Shown: positions 51,352-62,039 of the stretch, in pieces
How the letters are laid out: every line of letters starts with the position of its first letter
Numbering within the stretch: the stretch's first letter is position 1
Assembly: GCA_001771505.1 (NCBI GenBank)
Contig: MEUA01000017.1
Span: 85,479-149,478 of the forward strand
DNA length: 64,000 nt
Source: a candidate division WOR-1 bacterium RIFOXYB2_FULL_36_35
GTDB taxonomy: Bacteria > Margulisbacteria > WOR-1 > XYC2-FULL-46-14 > XYC2-FULL-37-10
Direction: 5' to 3'
Notes under the pieces: generated by a model
Told to the model about the DNA's origin: nothing
Databases searched by the model: none
Seen by the model: only the letters and a program-made list of their open reading frames with translations
Translations under genes and position numbers: made by a program

Positions 51352-52197
51352 ATGTACAAAATAATTTTAACATTTATAATAATGGGTTTTCTTCAATTGC
51401 AGGGAATTGCGAGTGTGCAAGTTATAGCTCATGCTCAAATTCCACAAGGCCAGACATTTATAGCTTTTTTAAGCCAATCTAAAGAAGTTGAAAGTGCGAT
51501 AGCTTTGTTTAGAGATAAAACCTATCCTTTTTTTCTCTGTGATGAGGGTTTTCGCGCTCATATTCCTACTATGCCGGAAGAAAAGACCGGAGAATTTATT
51601 CTTACAGCTGAAGTTGTTATGAAAGACAAAAGAGCCTTTTTTTGTGAAACTCCGGTTAATATTATTCCTCTTGATTATAAAAGAATTGATTTTTCTCTGC
51701 CACCTGCTAAAAAGAGTCTTACAAAAGGGTCTATAATGGTTGACGAGTGGGCAATCATTGAAGAAGTTCTTTTAAAAGAATCTCCGTTAAAGTTATGGGA
51801 AGGAAAATTTTTAAAACCGGTTCCCGGCATAACTACAATGGCGTTTGGAGTTAGAGAATATATAAATAATAAATATAGAAATCGTCATCGGGGTTGGGAT
51901 TTAAGATCGCCAATAGGGACTAAAGTAAAAGTTCCCAATAATGGCAAGGTTGTATTGACTGATAAATTTAAAGCTTTTGGAGGAACGGTGGTAGTGGATC
52001 ATGGCCAAGGAGTTTTCTCTTTATTTTTCCACTTATCGAAAATTTTTGTTAAAGCGGGGAATTATTTAAATAAGGGTGATATTTTGGGATTAACAGGAAA
52101 TACTGGGATATCTTCTGGTCCTCATTTGCATTGGGGACTTTCTGTTCATAATGTCAGAGTTGAGCCCAAGTCTTGGGTTTTAACTGTTATGCCATAG
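51352..52197 (+). CDS. M23 family peptidoglycan endopeptidase
   Basis: About 281 residues from the ATG at 51352, which gives a compact signal peptide (MYKIILTFIIMGFLQLQGIA); an in-frame GTG 39 bases upstream lacks support. The first 130 residues form a beta-rich domain, and the LytM/M23 domain is about 165-280. The zinc ligands are H and D in HRGWD (about residue 183) and the last His in GPHLHWG (about 260), with VVVDHG in between. It is a predicted periplasmic peptidoglycan hydrolase or, if inactive, a hydrolase activator. The visible metal residues favour an active enzyme. Confidence 0.9.
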   Translation: MYKIILTFIIMGFLQLQGIASVQVIAHAQIPQGQTFIAFLSQSKEVESAIALFRDKTYPFFLCDEGFRAHIPTMPEEKTGEFILTAEVVMKDKRAFFCETPVNIIPLDYKRIDFSLPPAKKSLTKGSIMVDEWAIIEEVLLKESPLKLWEGKFLKPVPGITTMAFGVREYINNKYRNRHRGWDLRSPIGTKVKVPNNGKVVLTDKFKAFGGTVVVDHGQGVFSLFFHLSKIFVKAGNYLNKGDILGLTGNTGISSGPHLHWGLSVHNVRVEPKSWVLTVMP

Positions 52198-52273
52198 TTT
52201 GAATGAAGAATGACTTAATGAGACACGACTAATGAAGAAAAGATTGATCTTATCTTAAGAGTATAAAAAAGAT

Positions 52274-52363
52274 TACACCCCGATTATTCATGGACGAACA
52301 GAATTCTAGCAGAGGGTTGGAACTTTTCCCAGGTATGAACCCCGATTTCCTAATCGGGGTTCA
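52274..52363. repeat. Family-1 repeat, full copy with inverse core
   Basis: TACACCCCGATTATTCATGG at the left, the core in inverse orientation (GACGAACAGAATTCTAGCAG, then CCCAGGTATGAA) and a right hairpin ending TAATCGGGGTTCATA are present. It lies alone in the gap before an unknown gene. Confidence 0.85.
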
Positions 52364-52473
52364 TAGCTTACTTTGGTGAATAATTCTTAAAAATCATCTG
52401 AAATTTTTAAAATTTTGTTTTGATAATCATTTTAAGATGCTGTATTGAAAAATAAAAGAGGAGGAGATTTTGT

Positions 52474-53034
52474 ATGGTTATGATTAGTTCTGTTGAAAGA
52501 CAATCTTATACAGGAGTTGAAAGGAGAGCGGGGCGTCTTATTAGTGAAGGTTTTATGCGAAAAGAGCGGGTGGCTTTAAAGTCTGAGATGTTAACTGAGA
52601 GAGACGTCGCATTAGCTTTATTATCACCCGACCTTCATAATGATGTGGAGTTAGTAACTGCCCTTGAAAATAACCTTTTATTGTTGGGGATAGATGTTCA
52701 AACTAAGGTTGTTAATCCTAAGTTGTTTTTGTCCGGGATAAAAAAGGAAAACCTCTTGCAACTTCTCCAGTTGAAAATACGAAATGTTGATGCTACCGCC
52801 TATCATGAAGCAAATCTCTGGATGGAAAAAATAGAGACAAATAGGAAAGCTGGAGAATCAACACATTCTTTTGCGCGGGGGTTTGTGGATACAAATAATT
52901 TATCATTGCATGAAGCTGTTTCATTTCCAAATGATTGGGGTTTTTTTGATGAGTATAATAGCGTCGATACTTTTGTAGCAAAGAGGCTGCTTGCAAGGGT
53001 GTGTAATTCGGAAGGTATTTTTATTAAGATATAG
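52474..53034 (+). CDS. Hypothetical protein, 186 residues
   Basis: Unrecognised soluble protein. It is rich in helix-forming residues, with Arg clusters at the start (VERQSYTGVERRAGRLISEG) and a long helical middle (LKSEMLTERDVALALLSPD, HNDVELVTALENNLLLLG). It has no signal peptide or membrane helix. A GAGGAGGAG precedes the ATG. It overlaps the convergent glycosyltransferase gene by 11 bases. It resembles the other unknown genes here only in its strong Shine-Dalgarno and isolation. Confidence 0.58.
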   Translation: MVMISSVERQSYTGVERRAGRLISEGFMRKERVALKSEMLTERDVALALLSPDLHNDVELVTALENNLLLLGIDVQTKVVNPKLFLSGIKKENLLQLLQLKIRNVDATAYHEANLWMEKIETNRKAGESTHSFARGFVDTNNLSLHEAVSFPNDWGFFDEYNSVDTFVAKRLLARVCNSEGIFIKI

Positions 53035-53863
53035 TTAGTATATCAAAATATGCGAGCAATCTATCCAAAAACTTTTCTCTTTTAAACGGATAAGAAAGTA
53101 TTAATATGGGGATAAAGAATAAAACCCCTATAAATAGAAAAAGACGATATAAAAGGTATGCTGCTATGCCGTGGTGCTTTTTGCAGAAATAGAGCCCGCC
53201 GTAAAATCCCTCAACAAACAATCTCCTGTTAAAAGTTCTTTTACTGCTGTAACCTCCGTAATGTATTATTTCTGCGTTGGGAACATAGTAAATCTTATAG
53301 CCCCCTTTTTTGATTCTCAAGCAATAATCAAGGTCATCATTATAGAAAAAGAGCTTTTCATCTAAATAGCCGATTTTCTCCATTACTTCCCGCCGCAGAA
53401 GCAAGCAAGCTCCAATAGCAAATGAAATTTCCGTTGGCTCTTTTGATCGCCAGAATTTCCTTTGAAATAATCCGCCTTGATGTTGATATGTTCCGTCTAT
53501 ATTTAAGAGTTTTGGCGTGCAGCAGCCGATCTCATTGGGAGACTTTTCCATAAATTCGATCATTTTGTCAAAAGCGTCTTCTTTTACGATTGTATCGTCA
53601 TTTAGTAAACATACATATCTACCTGTTGAGATTTTAAGCCCATTATTAGTTGCTTTTATAAACCCGAGATTCTCTCTGTTTTCAATTAGAGAGACTTGCG
53701 GAAAATTGGATTTTATCATCTCTTGCGAACCGTCCGTTGATCCGTTATCGGAAACTATTACTTCAAGCGATCTCTTATGGGTGTTTTGAAAAATAGATGC
53801 CAGACATTCTCCGAGAATTTTTTTGTTGTTGGTGTTTACTATTATTATTGATAAATCTTTCAT
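53024..53863 (-). CDS. Family 2 glycosyltransferase
   Basis: This 279-residue GT-A glycosyltransferase (GT2, rhamnosyl/galactofuranosyl-like type) has LSIIIVNTNNKKILGECLAS at the start, VSDNGSTDGSQE near residue 37, the metal-binding LLNDDT near 90, FAIGACLLLRREV near 150 and FFYNDDLDYCLRIKKGG near 175. A hydrophobic C-terminal segment (LFIGVLFFIPILILSYPF) probably anchors it to the inner membrane. No other glycan genes are nearby apart from the nucleotidyltransferase at 49.7 kb. TATAAT lies about 11 bases before the ATG on the minus strand. Confidence 0.9.
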   Translation of the reverse strand: MKDLSIIIVNTNNKKILGECLASIFQNTHKRSLEVIVSDNGSTDGSQEMIKSNFPQVSLIENRENLGFIKATNNGLKISTGRYVCLLNDDTIVKEDAFDKMIEFMEKSPNEIGCCTPKLLNIDGTYQHQGGLFQRKFWRSKEPTEISFAIGACLLLRREVMEKIGYLDEKLFFYNDDLDYCLRIKKGGYKIYYVPNAEIIHYGGYSSKRTFNRRLFVEGFYGGLYFCKKHHGIAAYLLYRLFLFIGVLFFIPILILSYPFKREKFLDRLLAYFDILTIS

Positions 53864-53925
53864 TTAATATTAAAATTATAACACAATAGAAGATGTAGGA
53901 AGCAACTTCTACAAATGGGGGAAAA

Positions 53926-55182
53926 ATGAAAAAAATAAATATTGGAATCTTGGGTTATGGAACAATTGGTTCTTCTGTAGATGAACTAATTAGAAAAAAT
54001 CACGATTTAATTCAAAAACGCACAGGATTAGATCTTCAAGTTCTAAAGGTATGTGACAATTCTACAAAGGTTAAGCACAAATTTTTGACTAAAGATCCGT
54101 TTGATGTTATACAAGATGATCAAATTGATGTTGTAGTCGAAGCAATCGGTGGAGAGAGACCCGCTTTAAATTTTATACTTGCTGCTATAAAAAGCGGAAA
54201 AAATGTTGTAACCTCCAACAAAGAGGTTATAGCCCTTCATGGGGATGAGATTCTTGAATTGGCAAAGGAGAAAGGTGTTTCTGTTAAGTTTGAAGCCGCG
54301 GTCGGCGGTGGCATCCCGATAATCGGGCCTCTTTCACATGATCTTTTGTCTAATGAGATAGAAGAGGTCTATGGCATAGTAAACGGGACAACGAATTATA
54401 TTTTATCCAAAATGACCAAAGAGGAAGCGGAATTTTCTGATGTTTTAAAAGAGGCTCAAAAACTTGGGTTTGCAGAATCAAATCCTAAAAAAGATATTGA
54501 AGGATATGACTCTTCTTATAAAGCTGCAATTTTAGCATCGATAGCTTTCAATTCAAGCATTGACTGGAAAGATGTTTTTTTTGAAGGGATTGATAAAATT
54601 GAACAGGAAGATATCGTTTATGCAAAAGAGATAGGTTATGTAATAAAACTTTTAGCCATTGCCAAAAAGAGCGATACTAGCTGTGAAGTTAGAGTCCATC
54701 CGACTTTAATTGCGCAGGATCATCCATTGGCATCTGTTTTTGGGCCTATGAATGCCATTTATGTGAAGGGGAATATGGTTGGAGAATTAATGTTTTACGG
54801 CCAGGGGGCGGGGGGAAATCCGACTGCGTCAGCCGTTGTTTCTGATATAATCTTTTGCGCTAATTACAAAATACAGAGTACAGTTGCTAATTACACTTCT
54901 AAAAAACTAAGAGTAAAATCCATCGATGAAATTGAGAGCCGTTACTATATCAGGTTGAAAGTTGCTGATAAGCATGGAGTATTGTCGGAAATATCAAAAG
55001 TTTTTGCCGATCATAAGGTTTCTATTGCCACGGTTTTGCAGAAAGAGACAAAAGATAATATTGCCACAATAGTTATTATTATTCATAAGGTGAAAGAAAA
55101 AAATTTAATGGAGGCAGTTTTACGTCTTAAAAAACTTCCTGTCGTCAAAAAAATATGCAATATCATACGAGTAGGGATATAA
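53926..55182 (+). CDS. hom: Homoserine dehydrogenase
   Basis: A 418-residue enzyme that reduces aspartate semialdehyde to homoserine on the way to threonine and methionine. The N-terminal nucleotide motif is GILGYGTIGSSVDELI, then GGERPALNFILAAIKSGKNVVTSNKEV near residue 76, VGGGIPIIGPL near 127, and GTTNYILSKM followed by the catalytic-lysine region EAQKLGFAESNPKKDIEGYDSSYKAAIL. Residues about 345-418 are an ACT domain (RYYIRLKVADKHGVLSEI), so threonine feedback is expected. GGGGGAAAA precedes the ATG. Confidence 0.96.
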   Translation: MKKINIGILGYGTIGSSVDELIRKNHDLIQKRTGLDLQVLKVCDNSTKVKHKFLTKDPFDVIQDDQIDVVVEAIGGERPALNFILAAIKSGKNVVTSNKEVIALHGDEILELAKEKGVSVKFEAAVGGGIPIIGPLSHDLLSNEIEEVYGIVNGTTNYILSKMTKEEAEFSDVLKEAQKLGFAESNPKKDIEGYDSSYKAAILASIAFNSSIDWKDVFFEGIDKIEQEDIVYAKEIGYVIKLLAIAKKSDTSCEVRVHPTLIAQDHPLASVFGPMNAIYVKGNMVGELMFYGQGAGGNPTASAVVSDIIFCANYKIQSTVANYTSKKLRVKSIDEIESRYYIRLKVADKHGVLSEISKVFADHKVSIATVLQKETKDNIATIVIIIHKVKEKNLMEAVLRLKKLPVVKKICNIIRVGI

Positions 55183-55242
55183 TCCGATTAAAGTAAAAAG
55201 TTTACCCCAACACCTAAAATGCCCTGACAGACAAAAATATGT

Positions 55243-55248
55243 TATAAT
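55243..55248 (+). promoter_or_regulatory. -10 element in the leader of eno
   Basis: TATAAT is followed by a leader of about 55-60 bases and a GAGAGGGAAATGATAA before the ATG at 55313. No convincing -35 at standard spacing. Confidence 0.35.
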
Positions 55249-55312
55249 AAATTATTGTTTTTTTATTCCCGTACCAAAGGGTTTGGGGAGAAGAAAGAGA
55301 GGGAAATGATAA

Positions 55313-56590
<1,278 letters not shown>

Positions 56591-56615
56591 AAATAAAAAA
56601 AGGAGAGGGTAAAAG

Positions 56616-58622
56616 ATGGATATCATGTCATTGGTTCCTGTTGTTGGAGTTTTAGGTGTTTTGTATTCTTTATTTCTTTTGTGGCTTATAGTTCGGGGAA
56701 ATCCCGGCACTGCTAAGATGCAGGAGATTTCAAAAGCAATTTACGATGGATCCATGGCTTATTTAAAAAGGCAATACACAAGCATTGCTATTTTTATGGT
56801 TGTGGTTTTTATCGCGATTTCTTATTTTATCAGCGTTTATACGGCAATCGCTTATGTTTGCGGCGGACTTTTTTCAATGATCGCGGGTTTTATAGGAATG
56901 TCCGCGGCCACACGAGCAAATGTCAGAACAGCTCATGCCGCATCATCAAAAGATATTGGCAAAGCGTTAGGCATGGCATTTCGTGGCGGGTCTGTCATGG
57001 GTATGGCTGTTGCAAGTTTGGGAGTGTTGGGTATAGGTCTTATATGGCTTTTAGTCCCTGACATAGCTTTAAAGGCGCAGATTGTATCCGGGTTTTCTAT
57101 GGGAGCATCATCTATCGCTCTTTTTGCCCGTGTCGGAGGAGGAATTTACACAAAATCGGCGGATGTTGGCGCTGATCTTGTAGGAAAAGTTGAAGCCGGC
57201 ATTCCGGAGGATGATCCTCGCAATCCTGCAGTAATTGCTGACAATGTAGGAGACAATGTGGGAGATGTCGCGGGGATGGGAGCTGATCTTTTTGAATCAT
57301 ATGTAGGGGCTGTTGTTGCCACAATCGCGCTTGGTGCTTTGATGATAAATCCATTCGCATGGATGGCCCTTCCCCTGCTTTTAATTGTTTTTGGAACTTT
57401 GGCATCTTTTGTCGGAACGCTCTCTATGAACTTTTTGCAAAAACTCAATCCTCAATCTGCATTAAGGTATGCAACATACATTTCAGGGATATTGTTTATT
57501 ATTTCTTCATACTTTTTAGTTATGTTTTTAATGCCGGATAGAATGGGTATATTTTGGACAATTTTATCTGGGATTGTTGTTGGTATGGCAATAGGGCTTA
57601 TTTCTGAATATTACACATCGGGAAAAACCGTTGAAAATCTTGCTAAATCAACTCAAACAGGGGCTGCGACTAATATTATTTCAGGGCTTGCCGTTGGAAT
57701 GACCAGTACCGGCTTCCCTATGCTTGCGATATGTGCCGCTATGCTTATTTCTTACTATTTTGGCGGAATGTACGGGATAGCAATTTCTGCGGTCGGAATG
57801 CTTGGCACTGTGGGTATTATTATGTCTGTTGATGCTTATGGTCCAATTGCAGACAATGCAGGCGGTATTGCCACAATGTCGAACCTTCCGAAAGAGGTAA
57901 GGCAAATAACAGATAAATTGGACTCTTTGGGAAATACAACAGCCGCTATTGGTAAAGGGTTTGCGATAGGTTCTGCAGCATTGACAGCTCTTGCATTATT
58001 TGTGGCTTTTACAAGCACAGTAGGAATTACTGAAGTCAATTTGTTATCTGTTACTGTTCTTGTCGGTTTCTTTTTAGGAAGTATGCTTCCGTTTTTGTTT
58101 ACTGCCATGACAATGCAGGCGGTAGGGCGAGCCGCATTTAAAATGGTAGAAGAGGTAAGGCGTCAATTCAGGGAAATTAAAGGCCTTATGGAAGGGACAG
58201 CAAAACCTGATGTTTCAAAATGTGTTGATATTTCAACCAAGGCGGCTCTTTCTGAAATGATAATCCCCGGCATATTAGCAGTTGTTGCACCTATTGTTAT
58301 CGGGATTGTTTTGGGCCCCAAAGCTCTTGCGGGATTTTTAGCAGGATCTTTAGCCTCTGGTGTTCTTTTGGCAATTATGATGGCAAATGCCGGCGGCGCT
58401 TGGGATAACGCCAAGAAGCTTATTGAAGAGGGTTTTCTTGGTGGTAAGGGGACCCCGTCACATGCGGCTGCGGTTGTAGGTGATACAGTTGGAGATCCAT
58501 TTAAGGACACATCGGGTCCTGCGATAAACATTTTGTTGAAATTAATGTCAATTGTCGCGTTGGTTTTTGGGCCGGTTGTAGTCAGATTCCATGGGGTTTT
58601 GTTGGGGTTGATTAGCAGATGA
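56616..58622 (+). CDS. hppA: Membrane-bound ion-pumping pyrophosphatase
   Basis: A 668-residue polytopic protein (about 16 helices) that couples pyrophosphate hydrolysis to proton or sodium export. The substrate motifs are [20 protein letters not shown] near residue 187, [20 protein letters not shown], the later [17 protein letters not shown] and the C-terminal [19 protein letters not shown]. The [16 protein letters not shown] segment has Ala where potassium-independent enzymes have Lys, so potassium dependence is predicted from that established rule. Whether it pumps H+ or Na+ is not decided here. AAAAGGAGAGG precedes the ATG. It overlaps the next gene by 4 bases. Confidence 0.95.
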   Translation: MDIMSLVPVVGVLGVLYSLFLLWLIVRGNPGTAKMQEISKAIYDGSMAYLKRQYTSIAIFMVVVFIAISYFISVYTAIAYVCGGLFSMIAGFIGMSAATRANVRTAHAASSKDIGKALGMAFRGGSVMGMAVASLGVLGIGLIWLLVPDIALKAQIVSGFSMGASSIALFARVGGGIYTKSADVGADLVGKVEAGIPEDDPRNPAVIADNVGDNVGDVAGMGADLFESYVGAVVATIALGALMINPFAWMALPLLLIVFGTLASFVGTLSMNFLQKLNPQSALRYATYISGILFIISSYFLVMFLMPDRMGIFWTILSGIVVGMAIGLISEYYTSGKTVENLAKSTQTGAATNIISGLAVGMTSTGFPMLAICAAMLISYYFGGMYGIAISAVGMLGTVGIIMSVDAYGPIADNAGGIATMSNLPKEVRQITDKLDSLGNTTAAIGKGFAIGSAALTALALFVAFTSTVGITEVNLLSVTVLVGFFLGSMLPFLFTAMTMQAVGRAAFKMVEEVRRQFREIKGLMEGTAKPDVSKCVDISTKAALSEMIIPGILAVVAPIVIGIVLGPKALAGFLAGSLASGVLLAIMMANAGGAWDNAKKLIEEGFLGGKGTPSHAAAVVGDTVGDPFKDTSGPAINILLKLMSIVALVFGPVVVRFHGVLLGLISR

Positions 58623-58990
58623 CCGTAACATTTGATGATTTTAAAAAAATTGAATTGAGGGTTGCCGAGATTAAATCGGTAGAAGATATTGAAGGCGCGG
58701 ATAAGATTTATAAATTGACGGTTGATTTGGGTGAGGAATTATCCTCTGGTGGGGAGGCGATTAATCGCCTCCCCACTGATAGAATTATTGTTGCCGGCAT
58801 AAAGCAGCATTATCCCAACAAAGAAGAATTAATTGGCAAAAAAATTGCTATTGTTGCAAACCTCGAACCTCGTAAATTGAGAGGGATTGAAAGCCAAGGA
58901 ATGCTTCTTGCCGCCTCAAATTCTGATAAATCTTCTGTAGTTCTTTTGACTCTTGACCGCGATATTCCAAACGGGTCTGTTATTAGCTGA
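58619..58990 (+). CDS. tRNA-binding domain protein (methionyl-tRNA synthetase C-terminal type) with palindrome insertion
   Basis: A 123-residue OB-fold tRNA-binding protein like Trbp111/CsaA or the free C-terminal domain of Met[35 protein letters not shown] opens the fold (given here in parts: [24 protein letters not shown]), and [20 protein letters not shown] is the family signature. Between LGEE and [11 protein letters not shown] an extra stretch [14 protein letters not shown] (14 residues) is encoded by a perfect 28-bp palindrome plus flanks, in frame. Family members read straight through there. It is coupled to hppA (ATGA). Confidence 0.88.
   Translation: MTVTFDDFKKIELRVAEIKSVEDIEGADKIYKLTVDLGEELSSGGEAINRLPTDRIIVAGIKQHYPNKEELIGKKIAIVANLEPRKLRGIESQGMLLAASNSDKSSVVLLTLDRDIPNGSVIS
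58749..58776. repeat. Perfect palindrome inside the tRNA-binding protein gene
   Basis: GTGGGGAGGCGATT pairs with AATCGCCTCCCCAC, 14-bp arms with no loop. It is in frame and unrelated in sequence to family 1. Confidence 0.85.
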
Positions 58991-59004
58991 TTATTAATTT
59001 TTCC

Positions 59005-59034
59005 TTGAATTTTCCTGAAAAATATCAAGATAAT
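59005..59034 (+). promoter_or_regulatory. Promoter of the amidohydrolase gene, leaderless type
   Basis: TTGAAT (59005-59010) and GATAAT (59029-59034) have an 18-base spacer. The ATG follows eight bases later without a Shine-Dalgarno. Confidence 0.5.
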
Positions 59035-59042
59035 AATTTACT

Positions 59043-59948
59043 ATGAGAGTTTTTGATGCGCATGTTCATCTCGTTCCTGCCAATCCGCAAAATTATGGTG
59101 CTTCGCAGGAAGTTCAACGCGGCATGAATTTTAGTCAACTGGTTACAGAGGGAGGGCCAAGGCCATATTTTGAAGAAGTTCAAAGGGCATATTCTGCAGC
59201 ATCACTTGCCTCCTGCCAAAGATTTTTGGTTTTACCTGTTGCCCCTTTATCTCTTGCTGGTAAATATCCTGTGGTAAATTCTTTAAATGATTGTTTTGCT
59301 CAAATGGCAAAAGAGACGCTAGGTCTTTATACTCTTGGAGCTCTTGCGTTAAGATTTGAAGATGAAGTTTTAAAAGAAGTTGTAAAACATATAAGCGAAT
59401 TGGGGTTGAGAGGAATTAAAATCCATCCTGTTTTTAATAAGTTGGATTTTAATAAAAGGGCTAACAGTATAAGATTATTTTTCCGGTTTCTTTCTGAATA
59501 TGGTTTATTTGCAGTTTTTCATACAGGGCCAAAAAGTGTGAGCGATCAATCAAATTGTGTTGATGTGGCATTTTTAACTTCTCTGGCTCAGGAATACAAA
59601 GTAAAAACTGTCTTTTGCCATGGGGCGGGAGAACCCTGGGAGATAATTCGCGCGCATTTTATCAATAATGAGTATGGAATAATAGATATTTCAGATGTTA
59701 TTGCCGCACAAGAATATGAAACAAATTTATGTGAACAGTTATTCTGGAGGTTAAAACAATCTTTGTCAATGATTCTTTCGGATATTGGGCCTGAAAGAAT
59801 TTTATTTGGCACCGATTTTCCTATTGCAAGTGTTGAGAGATCTATTCAAGGTCTTTTGGATTTAAATTTAGGTCAAAATTCTTTAGATAAGATAACATGG
59901 GGTAATGCTTGTAGCTTGATGGGAATTTCTGAAGAAGAGACTATTTAA
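59043..59948 (+). CDS. Amidohydrolase-family metal-dependent hydrolase
   Basis: A 301-residue TIM-barrel hydrolase of the amidohydrolase-2 (decarboxylase-like) group. The HxH metal motif is in RVFDAHVHL (about residues 5-8), then LRGIKIHPVFNK near 120, FHTGPKS near 158, VFCHGAGEPW near 190 and the catalytic Asp in LFGTDFPIAS near 260. The substrate is unknown. Members of this group process aromatic acids or lactones. It converges with the TSUP gene (8-base overlap). Confidence 0.85.
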   Translation: MRVFDAHVHLVPANPQNYGASQEVQRGMNFSQLVTEGGPRPYFEEVQRAYSAASLASCQRFLVLPVAPLSLAGKYPVVNSLNDCFAQMAKETLGLYTLGALALRFEDEVLKEVVKHISELGLRGIKIHPVFNKLDFNKRANSIRLFFRFLSEYGLFAVFHTGPKSVSDQSNCVDVAFLTSLAQEYKVKTVFCHGAGEPWEIIRAHFINNEYGIIDISDVIAAQEYETNLCEQLFWRLKQSLSMILSDIGPERILFGTDFPIASVERSIQGLLDLNLGQNSLDKITWGNACSLMGISEEETI

Positions 59949-60300
59949 AAAAAAGCAGCTGCAAAGAGATTATCAACAAGTATACCCCAAAAATTTTTCG
60001 AAGCAATGTGTCAGAAATTGGTTGTGCGAATGTTGCGCCGATGTATCCGCCGATTAAAAAACCGAGAGCTATTAACAGAGCAAATTTTATATTTACATTT
60101 CCTGTTTGATGGTATTTTATAACTGCCAATATTCCAACAGGGAGTAGAAGCGCCGCAAGAGATGTCCCTTGTGCCATATGTTGTGTCATTTTGTAAATTA
60201 CAAGAAGAGATGGAATAAGGAGTGTTGCTCCGCCGATTCCCAAAAATCCGCTTAATATGCCAGCGCCGAGGCCTATTGTTAGTAATCCTAGTATTTGCAT
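59941..60300 (-). CDS. Half-size TSUP (TauE/SafE) family permease
   Basis: A small membrane protein of 119 residues with four hydrophobic segments. GLGAGILSGFLGIGGATLLIP at the start and LGFLIGGYIGATFAQPIS near residue 80 are the two halves of the TSUP signature. Full TSUP proteins have about 250 residues and eight helices, so this is a half-length unit that would have to dimerise. Such short forms are known. The substrate (sulfite, sulfoacetate or other anions in relatives) cannot be told. It lies just upstream of nothing related and follows yqeY on the minus strand. Confidence 0.82.
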   Translation of the reverse strand: MQILGLLTIGLGAGILSGFLGIGGATLLIPSLLVIYKMTQHMAQGTSLAALLLPVGILAVIKYHQTGNVNIKFALLIALGFLIGGYIGATFAQPISDTLLRKIFGVYLLIISLQLLFFK

Positions 60301-60305
60301 GGAAT

Positions 60306-60743
60306 TTACTTAAGAATTTCTCTCACAAACTGATTAACAACTTTCCCATCGGTTCCGGGATATTTAGCCAAAACTGCTTTCATCACGTTTCCCATATCCT
60401 TAACAGAGGATACTCCCAGTTCTTTTATCGATTCTTCAACTGCTTTTTTTATTTCATCGGAAGATAATTGTTTCGGTAAATACTCTGCTACAATCTGCAA
60501 TTCTTTTTCTGATTTTGCGGCATCTTCGGCGCGGCCGACTTTTTTAGCTTCTTCAATAGATTCTTTGACCTCTTTGGCATATTTAGTTAATATCTTTATG
60601 ATTTCGGCTTCGGAAAGTTCTCCTCTGGCATTTACATATAAGATTTTACTTTTCATCATTCGTATTGCGGAAAGTCTCTCTTCATCTTTATTTTTCATAG
60701 CCTCTTTAAGGTCAAGATTTACTTTATCAAATAGTTGTGACAT
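60306..60743 (-). CDS. yqeY: GatB/YqeY domain protein
   Basis: A 145-residue helical protein. LFDKVNLDLKEAMKNKDEERLSAIRM is the usual start. EIIKILTKYAKEVKESIE and the tail helix domain VKDMGNVMKAVLAKYPGTDGKVVNQFVREIL match the YqeY family, which resembles the tRNA-binding tail of GatB. The precise role is unknown; a link to amidotransferase-dependent tRNA charging is often suggested. AAAGGAGGAAT before its ATG overlaps the end of the dehydrogenase gene. Confidence 0.9.
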   Translation of the reverse strand: MSQLFDKVNLDLKEAMKNKDEERLSAIRMMKSKILYVNARGELSEAEIIKILTKYAKEVKESIEEAKKVGRAEDAAKSEKELQIVAEYLPKQLSSDEIKKAVEESIKELGVSSVKDMGNVMKAVLAKYPGTDGKVVNQFVREILK

Positions 60744-60747
60744 TTTT

Positions 60748-61860
60748 TTATTCCTCCTTTATACCCCGATTATTCACCTCTGCCAGTTTTTCTATTATAG
60801 CATCCGCCATTTGAGATGTTCCAACCGATGTAGGATCGTTTCTGTCGGTTTTTAGGTCGTATGTGACATTTGTTCCCTCAGCAATGACATATGCAACTGC
60901 GTTTTCAAGTCTTTTTGCTGCCTCTTTTTCTCCGATGTAATCAAGCATCAGGACTGCTGATAAGATCATTGCCACAGGGTTTACTTTGTTTTGCCCTGCG
61001 TATTTTGGCGCAGACCCGTGGATCGCTTCAAAGACTGCGATTCCGTTTCCTAAATTGGCTCCCGGTGCGATTCCAAGTCCTCCGATAAGACCGGCGCAAA
61101 GATCTGAAAGAATATCACCATATAGATTGGGAAGGACCAATACGTCATAAAGCTCAGGCTTTTGGACAAGCTGCATGCACATATTGTCGATTAATCGTTC
61201 CTCGTATTCAATTTTATCTTCATATTTTTTTGCGATCTCTCTTGCAGCTTTGTAAAAGAGACCGTCTGTGAATTTCATAATATTTGCCTTGGTAATTGCT
61301 GTCACTTTTTTGCGATTGTTTTTTGCCGCGTATTCAAAAGCAAACTCAACGATCCTTTTTGTTCCGGAAATTGAGATCGGTTTTATCGATATGCCGGAAT
61401 CGGGTCTTATCTTTTTCTGAGAAAGTTTTTCTATTTCAGAAATGAGGTTTTTTGTCTCTTGTTTCCCTTCTTCAAATTCGATCCCCGCGTAAAGATCTTC
61501 CGTGTTTTCTCGTACAACGACAAGATCAATGTTTTGATATTTTGAGCGAACCCCCTTAAAAGATTTGCATGGTCTTAAACAGGTATAAAGATCAAGTTCC
61601 TTGCGGATAGCGACGTTAACACTTCTAAAGCCTGTGCCTATTGGAGTAGTAAGTGGACCCTTTAACGCGATCTTGTTTTTCTTGATCGATTCTAGCGTCT
61701 CTTTTGGAAGAGGAGTCCCATATTTTTCTATTACATCTGCTCCTGCTTCCATAATTTCCCAATCTACCTTTACTCCTGTTGCGTCAACACATCTTCTTGC
61801 AGCGTTTGATACTTCTGGGCCTATTCCATCTCCGTAAATTAGCGTTATTTTATATGTCAT
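60748..61860 (-). CDS. Isocitrate dehydrogenase (NAD type) or related beta-decarboxylating dehydrogenase
   Basis: A 370-residue paralogue of the LeuB fold. [48 protein letters not shown] (in parts: [24 protein letters not shown]) near residue 72-98, [25 protein letters not shown] and [19 protein letters not shown] are present. The SxNxxxRK loop fits isocitrate. It would feed 2-oxoglutarate to the korAB enzyme. The last residues, [10 protein letters not shown], include VNNRG from a family-1 half-copy (60763-60777). AGAAAGG and a TATAAT lie upstream of the ATG on the minus strand. Confidence 0.88.
   Translation of the reverse strand: MTYKITLIYGDGIGPEVSNAARRCVDATGVKVDWEIMEAGADVIEKYGTPLPKETLESIKKNKIALKGPLTTPIGTGFRSVNVAIRKELDLYTCLRPCKSFKGVRSKYQNIDLVVVRENTEDLYAGIEFEEGKQETKNLISEIEKLSQKKIRPDSGISIKPISISGTKRIVEFAFEYAAKNNRKKVTAITKANIMKFTDGLFYKAAREIAKKYEDKIEYEERLIDNMCMQLVQKPELYDVLVLPNLYGDILSDLCAGLIGGLGIAPGANLGNGIAVFEAIHGSAPKYAGQNKVNPVAMILSAVLMLDYIGEKEAAKRLENAVAYVIAEGTNVTYDLKTDRNDPTSVGTSQMADAIIEKLAEVNNRGIKEE
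60763..60777. repeat. Family-1 half-copy at the end of the isocitrate dehydrogenase gene
   Basis: ACCCCGATTATTCAC on the plus strand matches the left end of the family. On the minus strand it encodes the C-terminal VNNRG and lies just before the ribosome-binding site of yqeY. Confidence 0.65.
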
Positions 61861-62000
61861 TTTATTATCCTTTCTTTTTTTAAAGGTGAAATTTTTTTGG
61901 TTTTTTTGTGATTATATTATAGCATAACATAATGAAACAATTGTTTGGAATAGGCATATTTAGAGGAAGGATCCATACGTTAAAGAATTGAAATTGTACT

Positions 62001-62036
62001 AAGGAGTGAGTAATCCCCGTAAGGGGGTGGGTGTAA
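62001..62036 (+). promoter_or_regulatory. Leader with small hairpin before the unknown 62.0 kb gene
   Basis: AAGGAG (62001-62006) lies 33 bases before the ATG. A CCCC-GTAA-GGGG hairpin (62015-62026) and a G-rich GGGGGTGGGTG follow directly before the start region. The G-rich tract may itself serve as ribosome-binding site, or folding may expose or hide the start. Confidence 0.35.
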
Positions 62037-62039
62037 ATT

